64,000 bases of DNA from Symbiodinium natans (taxonomy: Eukaryota; Sar; Dinophyceae; Suessiales; Symbiodiniaceae): the NCBI GenBank assembly GCA_905221605.1, contig CAJNDS010002726.1:124001-188000 (forward strand), given 5' to 3'. This document shows positions 58,801 through 64,000 of the stretch, in pieces (position 1 is the first letter of the stretch; every line of letters begins with the position of its first letter). Under the pieces are notes generated by a model. That model saw only the letters and a program-made list of their open reading frames with translations, was not told the origin of the DNA and made no database searches. Position numbers and translations under genes: made by a program.

Positions 58801-61098
58801 GCCCTAAGCGCGACCCACTCGAAGCTTGGAGCACGAAAGCCCCCCTTAGACTCCGAGAGTCCTTTTTGAAGCTGCGCAACTACACCCGATGCTGTCCTCC
58901 CAAAGTCCCGAAGGCAAAGCTGAACCAAGAGGACAACCAGGAACCCTAAGCCCTACTCCCCCCTCAACCCGATTAACCCCTCAAAAAGCCCAAAGCCAGC
59001 GACCGAGGCCTGGGGAGCCGACCTCACGCTGAGTTGCAACCTGGGAACCCTGAGCCGGGGCACCAAGAGATTCCCATCTCCGATCGGTCACTTCCGTTCA
59101 AAATTTCTAAAGGGCTTTTGGGGGCAGACGAGCTTAGGTGGGTTTAGTGGGTTAACGGGCTGTTGCGGCCTTCTGCCCACCTCACCACCTGCCGCAGTAT
59201 TGAAACGAGGGGTTCTTACTTCTACATTGCTTGTGCCCTCGGGCCGAGAGATTGAAGATTGGGAGGTGGACCGGCAGGGGATGTTACAGGGGAACTGTCC
59301 TGAGAATTCTGGTGGTTATTCTGGTGGTTTCTAGGGCTGGGCTGGCTGTTAGAAGTTCCTGCTGAACTCCACAGTGGACGTCACAATGACCTCCTTTTGT
59401 TCTTCAGCAGACAAGCATGAAGCATTCACGGCGTCTCGAAAGAATAGGGCTCACTTTAGTGAAGGTCTTGCTCTGTAATTCCCTCATGCGGTTTTTCAGT
59501 CATTCAAGTATGCCAAAACGTGGAGCAACATGGATCAATACGTCAAGCTCAGGTTCAGATGTGACCTCGTGTCTCAAAGCCTGCTCGGCTTCTGACAGCC
59601 TCGCCACTGGGCTATGATATTATGCTGGGGGGAGGTCTTCTCTCAAGTCTTAAGCGTAATGAAGGCGTTTGAGCCCCTCTTGAAACCCTCAAAACTCCAG
59701 CCCTTGCCGTGACCCCTCTGCAGCCACACCATGAGCTCAAAACGCCCAATTGGTCCAGTCAGGCTCTCAACTTACAGAATTCTAAGGACATCACTGTGGA
59801 TGGGTCCACGCAGACTGCGCCGCCCCCGGTGAAGAGCATTTTTGTCAGAAAGAGCGAGTGCCCATTGGTATTCGGAGGCTGGTTCATTCTAAGTTCCGTG
59901 CTAGGAATCATAGAGAGCTCTGGATTGGTTTCATTCGGATGTCACGGCAGCTCAGGTCAACCCAGCAGCTACAATCGCTAGTGGAGCAGCAGAGTGGCAT
60001 TGCTGCATTCACGACACAGCGGCATTTGGTGGTAATTCCCTTTTTGTTTCGATCAAGACAACAACAGGATTGCACAGCGTGGTGCGGGTATCGCCTCATC
60101 CCTTCACATGAGTGATTGAACCCCAAAACCCTAATGTAAGAAATGCTTGGCAGGACCCCCGGGACCCCCCCCCCCCCCCCACTTTCGGGGACTGAGGGGC
60201 CTGCAAGATCACGAAGATTTTCGAGGGCGGTTTTGAGTTTGAGCGGCTTCCAAGACCTGGTTCCAACGCACAAACTCAAGTTCCATTGAAATTCAATAAT
60301 TCTGAAAAGACTGCCGCTTCCCAACCCCCCCCCCCCCCCTCAATTTCAGAAATTCTGGCACTGGATCCGGATTTCCATGTTGGGGGGGGGGGGGGGGGGA
60401 TACTGGGGGGAAGGGATTCCATGAGGCCGCAATAAACCCGAGAATTCCAAGAGGTCCCAGATCAGGTGTCACTCACTAGTTCGAACATCGCAAGGCTCGC
60501 CCGGGTAATCACGCGGGATCCCACACAAAGCGCACTTGGGGTATGCCGCTGTGGACTTGAGGATACAAGCTGGGGCATGTTTGGGTTGCATAAGATTAGA
60601 CATCTGCGCAGCTAGGTCCTGGCCAGTTCCTTCGACCCGGGCCGTTGGTGGTTTCTCAAAACTGAGAGCTGACTCAGGTACAACCGGGCTTGCAGTGAGC
60701 TGAACTCTGGCTACCAGGGCACCTACACCATGTTCTGCAACGTGCTGCCGGCGGGTTTGAGGATCGAGTGTCAAGTTCCTGGGCAGTGGATATTGATTTT
60801 GACGCTTGGGTTCGACACTCTTCTTGCCCTCTCATCCCTGAACCCAAGCCTCGTGCACCCAATGCCCAATTAAAGATGATTGTGATCAACCTACACTGGG
60901 AATTGCAAAGCGCAAGAACCAAATTGAACTCGCCCCGATGCACTGCAGCCCCCAGCTGCAACCCCAGCCATTTGCTTGAAGCCTTTCTCAAGACTCCTGC
61001 CTCGAAGCTTCTGCCAGCTGGGCGTCTTGAGTGCCGACACCTCCTTCTGTGAAGCAAAGGGCTGCTCTGACACGGCCACCGTCAATGTGTGGGCCCAA
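16733..61098 (+). CDS. G8/beta-helix (fibrocystin-L-like) multi-exon gene region
   Basis: Span including introns. About 28 short + strand blocks, most flanked by AG and GC, GT or GA and mostly compatible in phase, spell a protein whose landmarks follow the order of the CEMIP/TMEM2/PKHD1L1 family: GGH block, [63 protein letters not shown] and NLA.LLGIPP. Such proteins are extracellular or membrane-anchored beta-helices; CEMIP and TMEM2 act on hyaluronan. The G8 domain itself was not found and should lie in 12-16.7 kb. Unidentified sequence follows from 45 kb. This may be the same transcription unit as the VTWG gene. Confidence 0.6.
17104..17143 (+). CDS. beta-helix gene exon b
   Basis: Completes W and reads [13 protein letters not shown]. 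It follows ATCCAG. The donor is GT (GTGGAT). Phase fits both neighbours. The sequence is short, so support comes mainly from frame and position. Confidence 0.5.
18027..18095 (+). CDS. beta-helix gene exon c
   Basis: Reads [20 protein letters not shown] then DDR. It follows GCAGAG. The donor is GC at 18096. Phase 0 at both ends. The [10 protein letters not shown] run matches the family's sf.R.ihih segment. Confidence 0.7.
19521..19574 (+). CDS. beta-helix gene exon d
   Basis: Reads [18 protein letters not shown]. It follows CGCCAG. The donor is GC at 19575. Phase 0 at both ends. It fits the v.v.nN step of the helix. Confidence 0.7.
20541..20582 (+). CDS. beta-helix gene exon e
   Basis: Reads [14 protein letters not shown]. 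It follows AGCTCAG. The donor is GT. It joins exon d and exon f in phase 0 to give [23 protein letters not shown], close to the family pattern nNvvy.v.G.giflE.G.e. Confidence 0.72.
21352..21388 (+). CDS. beta-helix gene exon f
   Basis: Reads [12 protein letters not shown] plus G. It follows GTCCAG. The donor is GC. DNA(I/L)LG fits the N.i..Nl step. Exit phase 1 does not meet the next certain exon (entry phase 2), so at least one exon between 21.4 and 23.8 kb is missing. Confidence 0.7.
22640..22684. repeat. (TATG)n microsatellite
   Basis: About ten TATG units. Confidence 0.9.
23563..23620 (+). CDS. weak exon candidate
   Basis: Follows GTCCAG and reads [17 protein letters not shown] in phase 0. 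It looks coding but does not fit the phases of exons f and g. Possibly an intron-derived open stretch. Confidence 0.25.
23788..23848 (+). CDS. beta-helix gene exon g (GNIVSGS)
   Basis: Reads [20 protein letters not shown]. It follows AACCCAG. The donor is GT at 23849. The GN-V-(A/S)GS-x-x-x-GF motif is a family landmark. The same frame is open upstream from 23716, so the exon could start earlier. Confidence 0.78.
24913..24951 (+). CDS. beta-helix gene exon h
   Basis: Reads [13 protein letters not shown]. It follows GGCCAG. The donor is GC. It joins exon g in phase 0 as GFMHP|AESCPP, like the family's GF....C......NN. The frame continues open ([15 protein letters not shown]) if a later donor is used. 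Confidence 0.65.
25854..25925 (+). CDS. beta-helix gene exon i
   Basis: Reads [20 protein letters not shown] then LSNI. It follows GGCCCAG. The donor is GC. 72 nt, phase 0 at both ends. A 12-base unit CCTTGCGAGAAG is repeated just upstream (25818-25847). Confidence 0.72.
26770..26818. repeat. C31 run followed by A-rich run
   Basis: 31 consecutive C (26770-26800), then 13 A and AAATA sequence. The same C-then-A order recurs at 51881. Confidence 0.85.
27352..27424 (+). CDS. beta-helix gene exon j (NVTFIG)
   Basis: Reads [20 protein letters not shown], then TSPA plus G if the GC donor at 27425 is used; a GA donor at 27410 is the alternative. It follows [13 protein letters not shown] is a typical beta-helix rung. 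Confidence 0.7.
27425..31415. other. 4-kb intron with compound microsatellite
   Basis: Dominated by the CA/CAGA/GT microsatellite at 28420-28880. A possible coding fragment at 29497-29550 reads [19 protein letters not shown] in one frame, without phase support. Confidence 0.4.
28420..28880. repeat. compound CA / CAGA / GT microsatellite
   Basis: CA and CAGA repeats, then a GTCC/GTGT stretch on the same strand, then about 19 CAGA units (28727-28803) and more CA. All three frames are open through it, which produces long artificial Cys/Ser/Val or Thr/Asp/Arg frames. Confidence 0.92.
31416..31492 (+). CDS. beta-helix gene exon k (TFAHW)
   Basis: Reads [20 protein letters not shown] then LEAQQ after a split Gly. 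It follows TTTTTAACAG. The donor is GT after CAGCAG. Phase 1 entry fits exon j. One of the best coding blocks in the window. Confidence 0.82.
33798..33831 (+). CDS. beta-helix gene exon l (DTDGTLTG)
   Basis: Reads [11 protein letters not shown] plus G. It follows GACCAG; a start at 33787 is also possible. The donor is GC. D-x-D-G-(S/T)-L-T-G is a conserved landmark of fibrocystin-type proteins. Confidence 0.75.
34355..34380. repeat. (AT)n microsatellite
   Basis: Run of AT dinucleotides. Confidence 0.8.
34493..34545 (+). CDS. beta-helix gene exon m
   Basis: With the carried G it reads [18 protein letters not shown], directly extending TDGTLTG in phase. It follows GCTCAG. The donor is GT at 34546. 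Confidence 0.65.
34546..37232. other. 2.7-kb intronic stretch
   Basis: No convincing exon. In fibrocystin-like proteins more sequence is expected between the DTDGTLTG and YY..SLPENF steps, so small exons may have been missed. Confidence 0.35.
37233..37279 (+). CDS. beta-helix gene exon n
   Basis: Reads [15 protein letters not shown] plus AG. It follows CTGCCAG. The donor is GT (AG|GTGCC). Matches the family's Y.v...g.P.nfr step. Exit phase 2 does not fit the next block, so a small exon is missing. Confidence 0.75.
38265..38336 (+). CDS. beta-helix gene exon o
   Basis: Reads [20 protein letters not shown] then FVGG. It follows ACGCAG, or GCTGAG if it starts at 38279. The 3' end is uncertain. 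The I-x-Y-P...V-x-V-x-V-x-G pattern follows the Y..P.nf step in fibrocystin-like proteins. Confidence 0.7.
38337..40569. other. 2.2-kb intronic stretch
   Basis: One coding-looking fragment at 39818-39870 ([18 protein letters not shown]), not placed in phase. Otherwise no structure seen. Confidence 0.3.
40570..40643 (+). CDS. beta-helix gene exon p ([11 protein letters not shown])
   Basis: Reads [20 protein letters not shown] then IPPE plus C. It follows ATGCCAG. The donor is GT (GTATCG). NLA-x-LLGIPP-(S/E)-R is a strong fibrocystin-type landmark. Confidence 0.8.
41335..41423 (+). repeat. degenerate TTTAGGG (telomere-like) tract
   Basis: Two exact GGGTTTAGGGTTTAG units in a field of GGGTTGA and GGGTTGAGGG variants. 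TTTAGGG is the plant/dinoflagellate-type telomere unit. Internal position, so interstitial. Confidence 0.7.
41488..41710 (+). repeat. direct duplication, copy A, with stem-loop
   Basis: About 225 bases nearly identical to 42096-42327. Contains AAATGATTTTTGC (41520-41532), an 8-nt loop and the exact complement (41541-41553), then a C-rich tract and a shared 3' part ending near CATACATGGAAAAGCCTAG. Confidence 0.88.
42096..42327 (+). repeat. direct duplication, copy B, with stem-loop
   Basis: Partner of copy A. Stem at 42132-42144 and 42153-42165, identical to copy A including the CAGGGCCT loop. The copies differ by scattered substitutions and C-tract length. Confidence 0.88.
42593..42623 (+). 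repeat. third stem-loop of the AATGATTTTT type
   Basis: AATGATTTTT faces AAAAATCATT across an 11-nt loop. A half copy (AAATGATTTTT only) lies at about 41253. Confidence 0.7.
43633..43704 (+). CDS. beta-helix gene exon q
   Basis: Reads [20 protein letters not shown] then AAR plus G. The split codon (C|GA) joins exon p in phase as PPE|RRR. It follows GGAAAG. The donor is GC. V-V-S-x-x-x-L-D-V-S-I-E fits what follows LGIPP. Confidence 0.65.
43843..43862. repeat. (AT)n microsatellite
   Basis: AT run. A similar one is at 44032-44047. Confidence 0.8.
45130..45170 (+). CDS. downstream exon r
   Basis: Reads [13 protein letters not shown] after the split Gly. It follows TTGACAG. The donor is GC. 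Both phases fit the neighbours. Ala/Leu-rich and probably helical. Confidence 0.62.
46449..46747. mobile_element. MITE-like element with 20-bp terminal inverted repeats
   Basis: The left end AATGTTAGACCCTCTTTAGT (46449-46468) is the reverse complement of 46728-46747 except for one base. T precedes the left end and A follows the right, consistent with a TA target site. About 300 bases, no coding capacity. Internally CCTTTAAAGTCAA occurs twice and there is a G17 run near the right end. Its size, ends and lack of genes fit a Tc1/mariner-type miniature element. Confidence 0.75.
46821..46862 (+). CDS. downstream exon s
   Basis: Reads [14 protein letters not shown]. It follows GGTCACAG. The donor is GC. 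Phase 0 at both ends. It lies 73 nt after the MITE-like element. Confidence 0.62.
47716..47760 (+). CDS. downstream exon t
   Basis: Reads [15 protein letters not shown]. It follows CAGCAG. The donor is GT. Phase 0 at both ends. Confidence 0.58.
48447..48473 (+). CDS. downstream exon u (short)
   Basis: Reads VTVGFSQGI. It follows CACCCAG. The donor is GT. The frame is open to a stop at 48495-48497 (adding VYPSVPS), so this could instead be a last exon. Confidence 0.5.
48897..49045. other. AT-rich island
   Basis: About 150 bases far richer in A and T than the surroundings, with TTTTTTGATTAATTGATGAA and repeated ATGAAA words. No open frame. Confidence 0.6.
49969..50023 (+). CDS. downstream exon v
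   Basis: Reads [18 protein letters not shown] plus G. It follows CTTCAG. The donor is GC. Phase 0 entry, phase 1 exit. Confidence 0.62.
50685..50993 (-). CDS. minus-strand open frame, 102 codons, unidentified
   Basis: Lies inside an intron, opposite to all other coding signal. The C-terminal half ([20 protein letters not shown], then [16 protein letters not shown]) is charged and helix-like rather than random. I recognise no family. It could be part of an inserted element or chance. Confidence 0.25.
   Translation of the reverse strand: MMQVSYDHEQDKSDKFCGLYNMWFGRGRAPKSTSSSCCRVRTASTVAESTRRLRKVQGSIAKLNEWRQRTRYLANNLILEIEAKAASAMYRGWNGQLDSGSR
51881..51909. repeat. C19 run followed by A8
   Basis: Same arrangement as at 26770. 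Confidence 0.85.
51954..51977. repeat. C7/G7 hairpin
   Basis: CCCCCCC, AAACAAATTT, GGGGGGG: perfect G/C stem with a 10-nt loop. Confidence 0.7.
52013..52145 (+). repeat. two ~65-70-bp imperfect tandem units
   Basis: CAGGCCT(A/G)AAG...GGCTGAAGCCAC(G/C)GCCCTT occurs twice. Pieces of the same block recur nearby (GGGCCTCAAGCCTT at about 51996 and 52367; ACTTGTGATTATAG at about 52175 and 52515). Confidence 0.55.
52752..52781 (+). CDS. downstream exon w
   Basis: With the carried G it reads [10 protein letters not shown] plus G. It follows TCTTCAG. The donor is GC. The frame stays open to 52887 ([13 protein letters not shown] and onward), which may be a read-through alternative. Confidence 0.6.
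52988..53002 (+). other. possible dinoflagellate spliced-leader relic
   Basis: TAGGCATTTTGGCTC matches the 3' part of the dinoflagellate spliced leader (as I recall it, TAGCCATTTTGGCTC) at 14 of 15 positions; the next bases (GGAG for AAG) are less good. Such relics mark genes re-inserted from spliced mRNA. Confidence 0.3.
53680..53692. repeat. (GT)n tract
   Basis: About seven GT units. Confidence 0.7.
55370..55391. repeat. (AT)n microsatellite
   Basis: AT run within TATGTATA sequence. Confidence 0.8.
57529..57578 (+). CDS. downstream exon x
   Basis: With the carried G it reads [17 protein letters not shown]. It follows TGGAACAG. The donor is GC. It joins exon w in phase as [14 protein letters not shown]. 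The intron before it is 4.7 kb, so further exons may be missing. Confidence 0.55.
58285..58324 (+). CDS. downstream exon y
   Basis: Reads [13 protein letters not shown] plus G. It follows GGTGAG. The donor is GA (or GC at 58327). It joins exon x as VTLDG|VTATLA. Confidence 0.55.
59018..59059 (+). CDS. downstream exon z
   Basis: Reads [14 protein letters not shown] with a split first codon. It follows GGGGAG. The 3' end is uncertain (GC at 59055 or 59060). The next certain exon enters in phase 2, so the junction is unresolved. Confidence 0.5.
59060..60677. other. intronic stretch with protein-like fragments
   Basis: Fragments [14 protein letters not shown] (59509-59551) and [20 protein letters not shown] (from about 59918) look coding but do not fix the phase gap. 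G and C runs lie at 60166-60398. Confidence 0.35.
60166..60398. repeat. C, C and G homopolymer cluster
   Basis: C runs of about 15 (60166-60180) and 14 (60325-60338), and a G run of about 19 (60381-60399), all within 240 bases. Confidence 0.8.
60678..60743 (+). CDS. downstream exon aa (Cys-containing)
   Basis: Reads [20 protein letters not shown] then N plus GT. It follows GACTCAG. The donor is GC. It joins the next exon as MFCNV|ADTSFC. The C...GYxGxYxxxC layout looks extracellular. Confidence 0.72.
61032..61098 (+). CDS. downstream exon bb (Ig/PKD-like strand)
   Basis: Reads [20 protein letters not shown] then AQ. It follows CTTGAG. The donor is [12 protein letters not shown] resembles the last strand of PKD or Ig-like domains. 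Confidence 0.7.
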
Positions 61099-62178
61099 GC
61101 TCAGAGCCTACAGCCGTGTTTGGGATAGAGCGTTCTTTGACACAGACACCGACACTGATTCAGGATTCAGGGTCAAACGCTAAAGGAAGTTAAGAACCCG
61201 TTCGGTGGGTTCACGGCTTAGGTGTTCAAGTTGGGTGTTTCTCGTGGCCCTCCTTAAGAGACTGCTTGAGAAGATGTAATTATCTCTCTAAAGGTGCTAA
61301 GCCCCAGCTGCGGAGGTTCAACAGAACAAATTTGCACATCAAAAGGCTAAGAAGCAAGATCATCCAGTTGGACCTGACCTGAGCCCGTTCTGTGGAAACC
61401 GCCCATCCCAAGTTCAGAAGTACAGTGAGAAGTACTTAGCCCACTCCAGAACTACCGGTGCTTTCGTCTTGAAGCTCCCAGCGAGCTTTTTTAGCTTGCG
61501 GGTTGAGGATTGTATTAATTGAAGCGTCTAAAGCCGATAGAAAAAGACCAGGGGCCAGAAAGAAGAAAGGTTCTAAGTTCTGAAAGAATGCAAGGTCGAT
61601 GTGGGTGGGGCGACCTCGGTTGTTGCTACCGGCGCCACTCTTCTGCATGGAGGCGCGAGAGCGTGTCTCGTTTCATCACTGGCTGTCACGGGAGGAGGAA
61701 AGTTGTAGGGATGTGATAGGTCATGTGAGTGTGTGTGAGAGAGAGAGTAGTCGGTGTTTTAGGGTCCACTCAGACCCTGTTTTGGCAGCAGCTGCAGGAC
61801 GACAAGGTCTTGTCATCGCGTCGCTTGCGATGCAGGAATAGTAGGGCGGTGTTGATTGCATCTTATCATCTTCAATCAAACGTTGCATTCCGTTACATGC
61901 CATGAAACTCCAGATCTACCAGGATTGGAAGCTTCAGGCTTAGACCCCCATGGTTTGAGGATGTAAGGGAAGGGCTGTGGGCCAACCCTAAAACTGCAAC
62001 ATCGTGAATCCGACTTCAAAATTCTACAGGCCTTCTAGGCAACTCTGGACCCTCCAGGCCGCCTGAAGGCCCTCTGGCCTCTGGCAGTTCAAAATCCTTG
62101 ATCCTGGACCCTATAGATGTGTAAAACGTAATCACTTAGCTTCCGTTGAAGCCTATCACCACTGACCCCACATCCGGC

Positions 62179-62328
62179 GCGCAGAATCCATCGACCAACT
62201 CTGCGAAGAGGTCAACCCACAGCCAGCGAGCCCAGCATTCTCGGAGAGCTTAGGGAAGTTTAGACCACAGGCCTTCGCAGAAAACATGACCTCCATTCGC
62301 TCAGAGATTCTGAGATGCCCAACACGCT
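62179..62328 (+). CDS. weak exon candidate
   Basis: After GCGCAG a frame reads SIDQLCEEVNPQPASPAFSE and continues through SLGKFRPQAFAENMTSIRSE to a stop at 62329-62331. Fairly protein-like and located where an extra exon is wanted. Phase and ends are unproved. Confidence 0.3.
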
Positions 62329-63079
62329 GAAGCCATGAAGCCCGAAATGATTCATCTAGAGAGCGGTCCAGGCAATGAGAGAATGAAAAAAAGCCCCAAA
62401 CCTTGGACCTCAAAGTCCTACTTTGACGAACCCGACTTGGATGTACCATGATATACCCCTTGCCTGCCGGGCAAAGACAAGCAACGTTCTCAACAACCAC
62501 GTACACATAGGAGAACAACCACCCTGTAAGGTATACTGGCACGCTCTCCATCGATTGCGCCTTCGGCACAGCCTCGCTTGCATCGCAGACCTGCGCTGCC
62601 TCCAGCTCAGAAGAGAGAACTCCTTGAGTAGGGGCATCATCGTTTTCAATTCAAGCAGATCCATTCATTGAATGGTTTCACATGCAGGCATCATGTGGCT
62701 TTCATAGGGTCGTGTAAAGTTGACATATGCTTGTATCTGGCAGAACCACCATACAGTTCTGTTCCGGCATGGTTTGTGTGATAATCATGACCTTACCATC
62801 AAAGCCAATTCGGTGCCCCACTCTGACCTGGGAGAAGGCTCACTTGACCTGAGAACTTGAAGTTTACAAGGCTTACAACACAACACTTGCCCGTCTCCAT
62901 GTAAAGGTCAAGCCCTGCGAGCCTTGGGACTTTGTGGCGGCATCGTTGCACGGGGCCGCTTTGTCGAAGAGCCGGTTTAAGGATTCGAGCCTTCTTTTCG
63001 GTACTTGTCACTCTTGATTTTTCTGTAGCTGACACTGCGTGAACAGCAACATGAAAGGGCATGTAGGCGATCAACGCGA

Positions 63080-63085
<6 letters not shown>

Positions 63086-63116
<31 letters not shown>
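63086..63116. repeat. (GA)n microsatellite
   Basis: About 15 AG units. Confidence 0.9.
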
Positions 63117-63117
<1 letters not shown>

Positions 63118-63837
63118 TCAATTGTAGTATAACCCATCACTGGAAAACATAATGTAGGCACGTTCTAGGCTATGCTGGCAAAGAGGCGGACCACTACAGC
63201 TGCACAACACGCTTACAGCAAACACCCCGACAAGCCTCCATGCTATGAACGCCCGATTCGTTTCGGGCCCTTCAACGCCGAACACCAGACACCTGAAATT
63301 GGTCGCAGGCCTCTGGCTTGCTCCAACCCCGCGAGCAAATCTTGAGTGGCGAGTCGGGTTTTGGCCCCGGATCCACGATCGCCGCCAGGTAGACAAGACC
63401 GCCAGGTTGTTGATATCGTCTAAGAGTCTGAGAGGTCTTGGGAATTTGCTGGCGTTGATGTTTTTGTTTAAAGGTTCGGCGGGGTCAGATGTCGGCATTT
63501 TGTGGGTGTTGCGAACGTTTCGGGCTTGATTTGCGCGGGCCGCCGATGTGAATGCGTGGTGAGTTTGCCTTCGCCAGTGCTTGCGGTGTCTTGAGGATCT
63601 TTGGAGGTGTTAAGGGCTCATGTCACAGGGCTGGTCAGAATATGAGAGTTGGGAGATGTCGTGTTTTCAGGGCTAGGCCTGCAATTCTCGAATGTTGGAG
63701 ATCGTTTGGTGTGTGGCGTGTTCTGAGGTTCGTTCTGATGTGGACGGTGTGTTTTGACTGATGCTACATGATCCTACGAGTTTCTCACCAGCGTCTTGAC
63801 CCAGAAGGCCATGTCCATTCACCCTTCAGCCCCCGAG

Positions 63838-63899
63838 GTATTGGCGAGTGTGGAAACGTCAACATCGAGTACAGTGGAGATTTCACGCCCGATGCTCAG
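63838..63899 (+). CDS. downstream exon cc (candidate)
   Basis: Follows CCCGAG. In one frame it reads GIGECGNVNIEYSGDFTPDA; in the frame that fits exon bb directly it reads VLASVETSTSSTVEI. The first is more protein-like but needs an extra exon between. The gene then leaves the window. Confidence 0.4.
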
Positions 63900-64000
63900 T
63901 TTGCTAGGCGCAGACGCCTCAAGCATCCTCAAGCATGTTTGTTCCTTGGGCCCTCAGGCGGCTCAAGGCTTGATTCTATTTGACTCTGGGCTGGAAGCTC

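Noticed and set aside
62156-62569. Minus frame of 137 codons
   Set aside because: The opposite strand in the same place has the more protein-like frame (62179-62328); no family seen.

Overview
ORGANISM. This looks like nuclear DNA of a dinoflagellate, probably Symbiodiniaceae or a relative. Three things point there. The short coding blocks encode the ADGxVVTWGxPxxGGDSxxVQxQL repeat that, as I recall, is common in dinoflagellate predicted proteins. The introns open with GC, GA or GT rather than almost only GT. Every block I can support lies on one strand (+). I see no bacterial gene, CRISPR array, rRNA or convincing tRNA. Most of the long open frames in the window are chance frames in GC-rich introns.

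LAYOUT. (1) 8-12018: 21 short exons (23-69 nt, 987 nt in total, exactly 329 codons) join in frame into about eight copies of a ~41-residue VTWG repeat, with introns cutting inside nearly every repeat. Degraded continuations may lie at 14017-14061 and 14528-14582. (2) 16733-43704: short + strand exons encode a protein resembling the G8/parallel-beta-helix family (CEMIP/TMEM2/fibrocystin-L). Landmarks occur in the family's order: a GGH block, an [22 protein letters not shown] block, [66 protein letters not shown] and [12 protein letters not shown]. (3) 45130-61098, perhaps to 63899: further small exons, mostly phase-compatible, continue with unidentified extracellular-looking sequence rich in Val, Thr and Cys. 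The whole window may be the middle of one giant gene, since both edges fall inside it. A gene boundary in 12-16.7 kb cannot be excluded.

NON-CODING PART. More than 90% of the window is intron. It holds a MITE-like element with 20-bp terminal inverted repeats (46449-46747), a 225-bp direct duplication carrying a perfect 13-bp stem-loop (41.5 and 42.1 kb), a degenerate TTTAGGG tract (41.34 kb), an ATTTTAAAAGGG minisatellite (6.46-6.66 kb), a compound CAGA microsatellite (28.4-28.9 kb), many long G or C runs, an AT-rich island (48.9 kb) and a possible spliced-leader relic (52988-53002).

LIMITS. Exons were found by eye from reading frame, splice context, codon look and repeat or family similarity. 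Ends can move by a base or two where the AG|G junction slides. Family names come from motif recognition, not from a database search.
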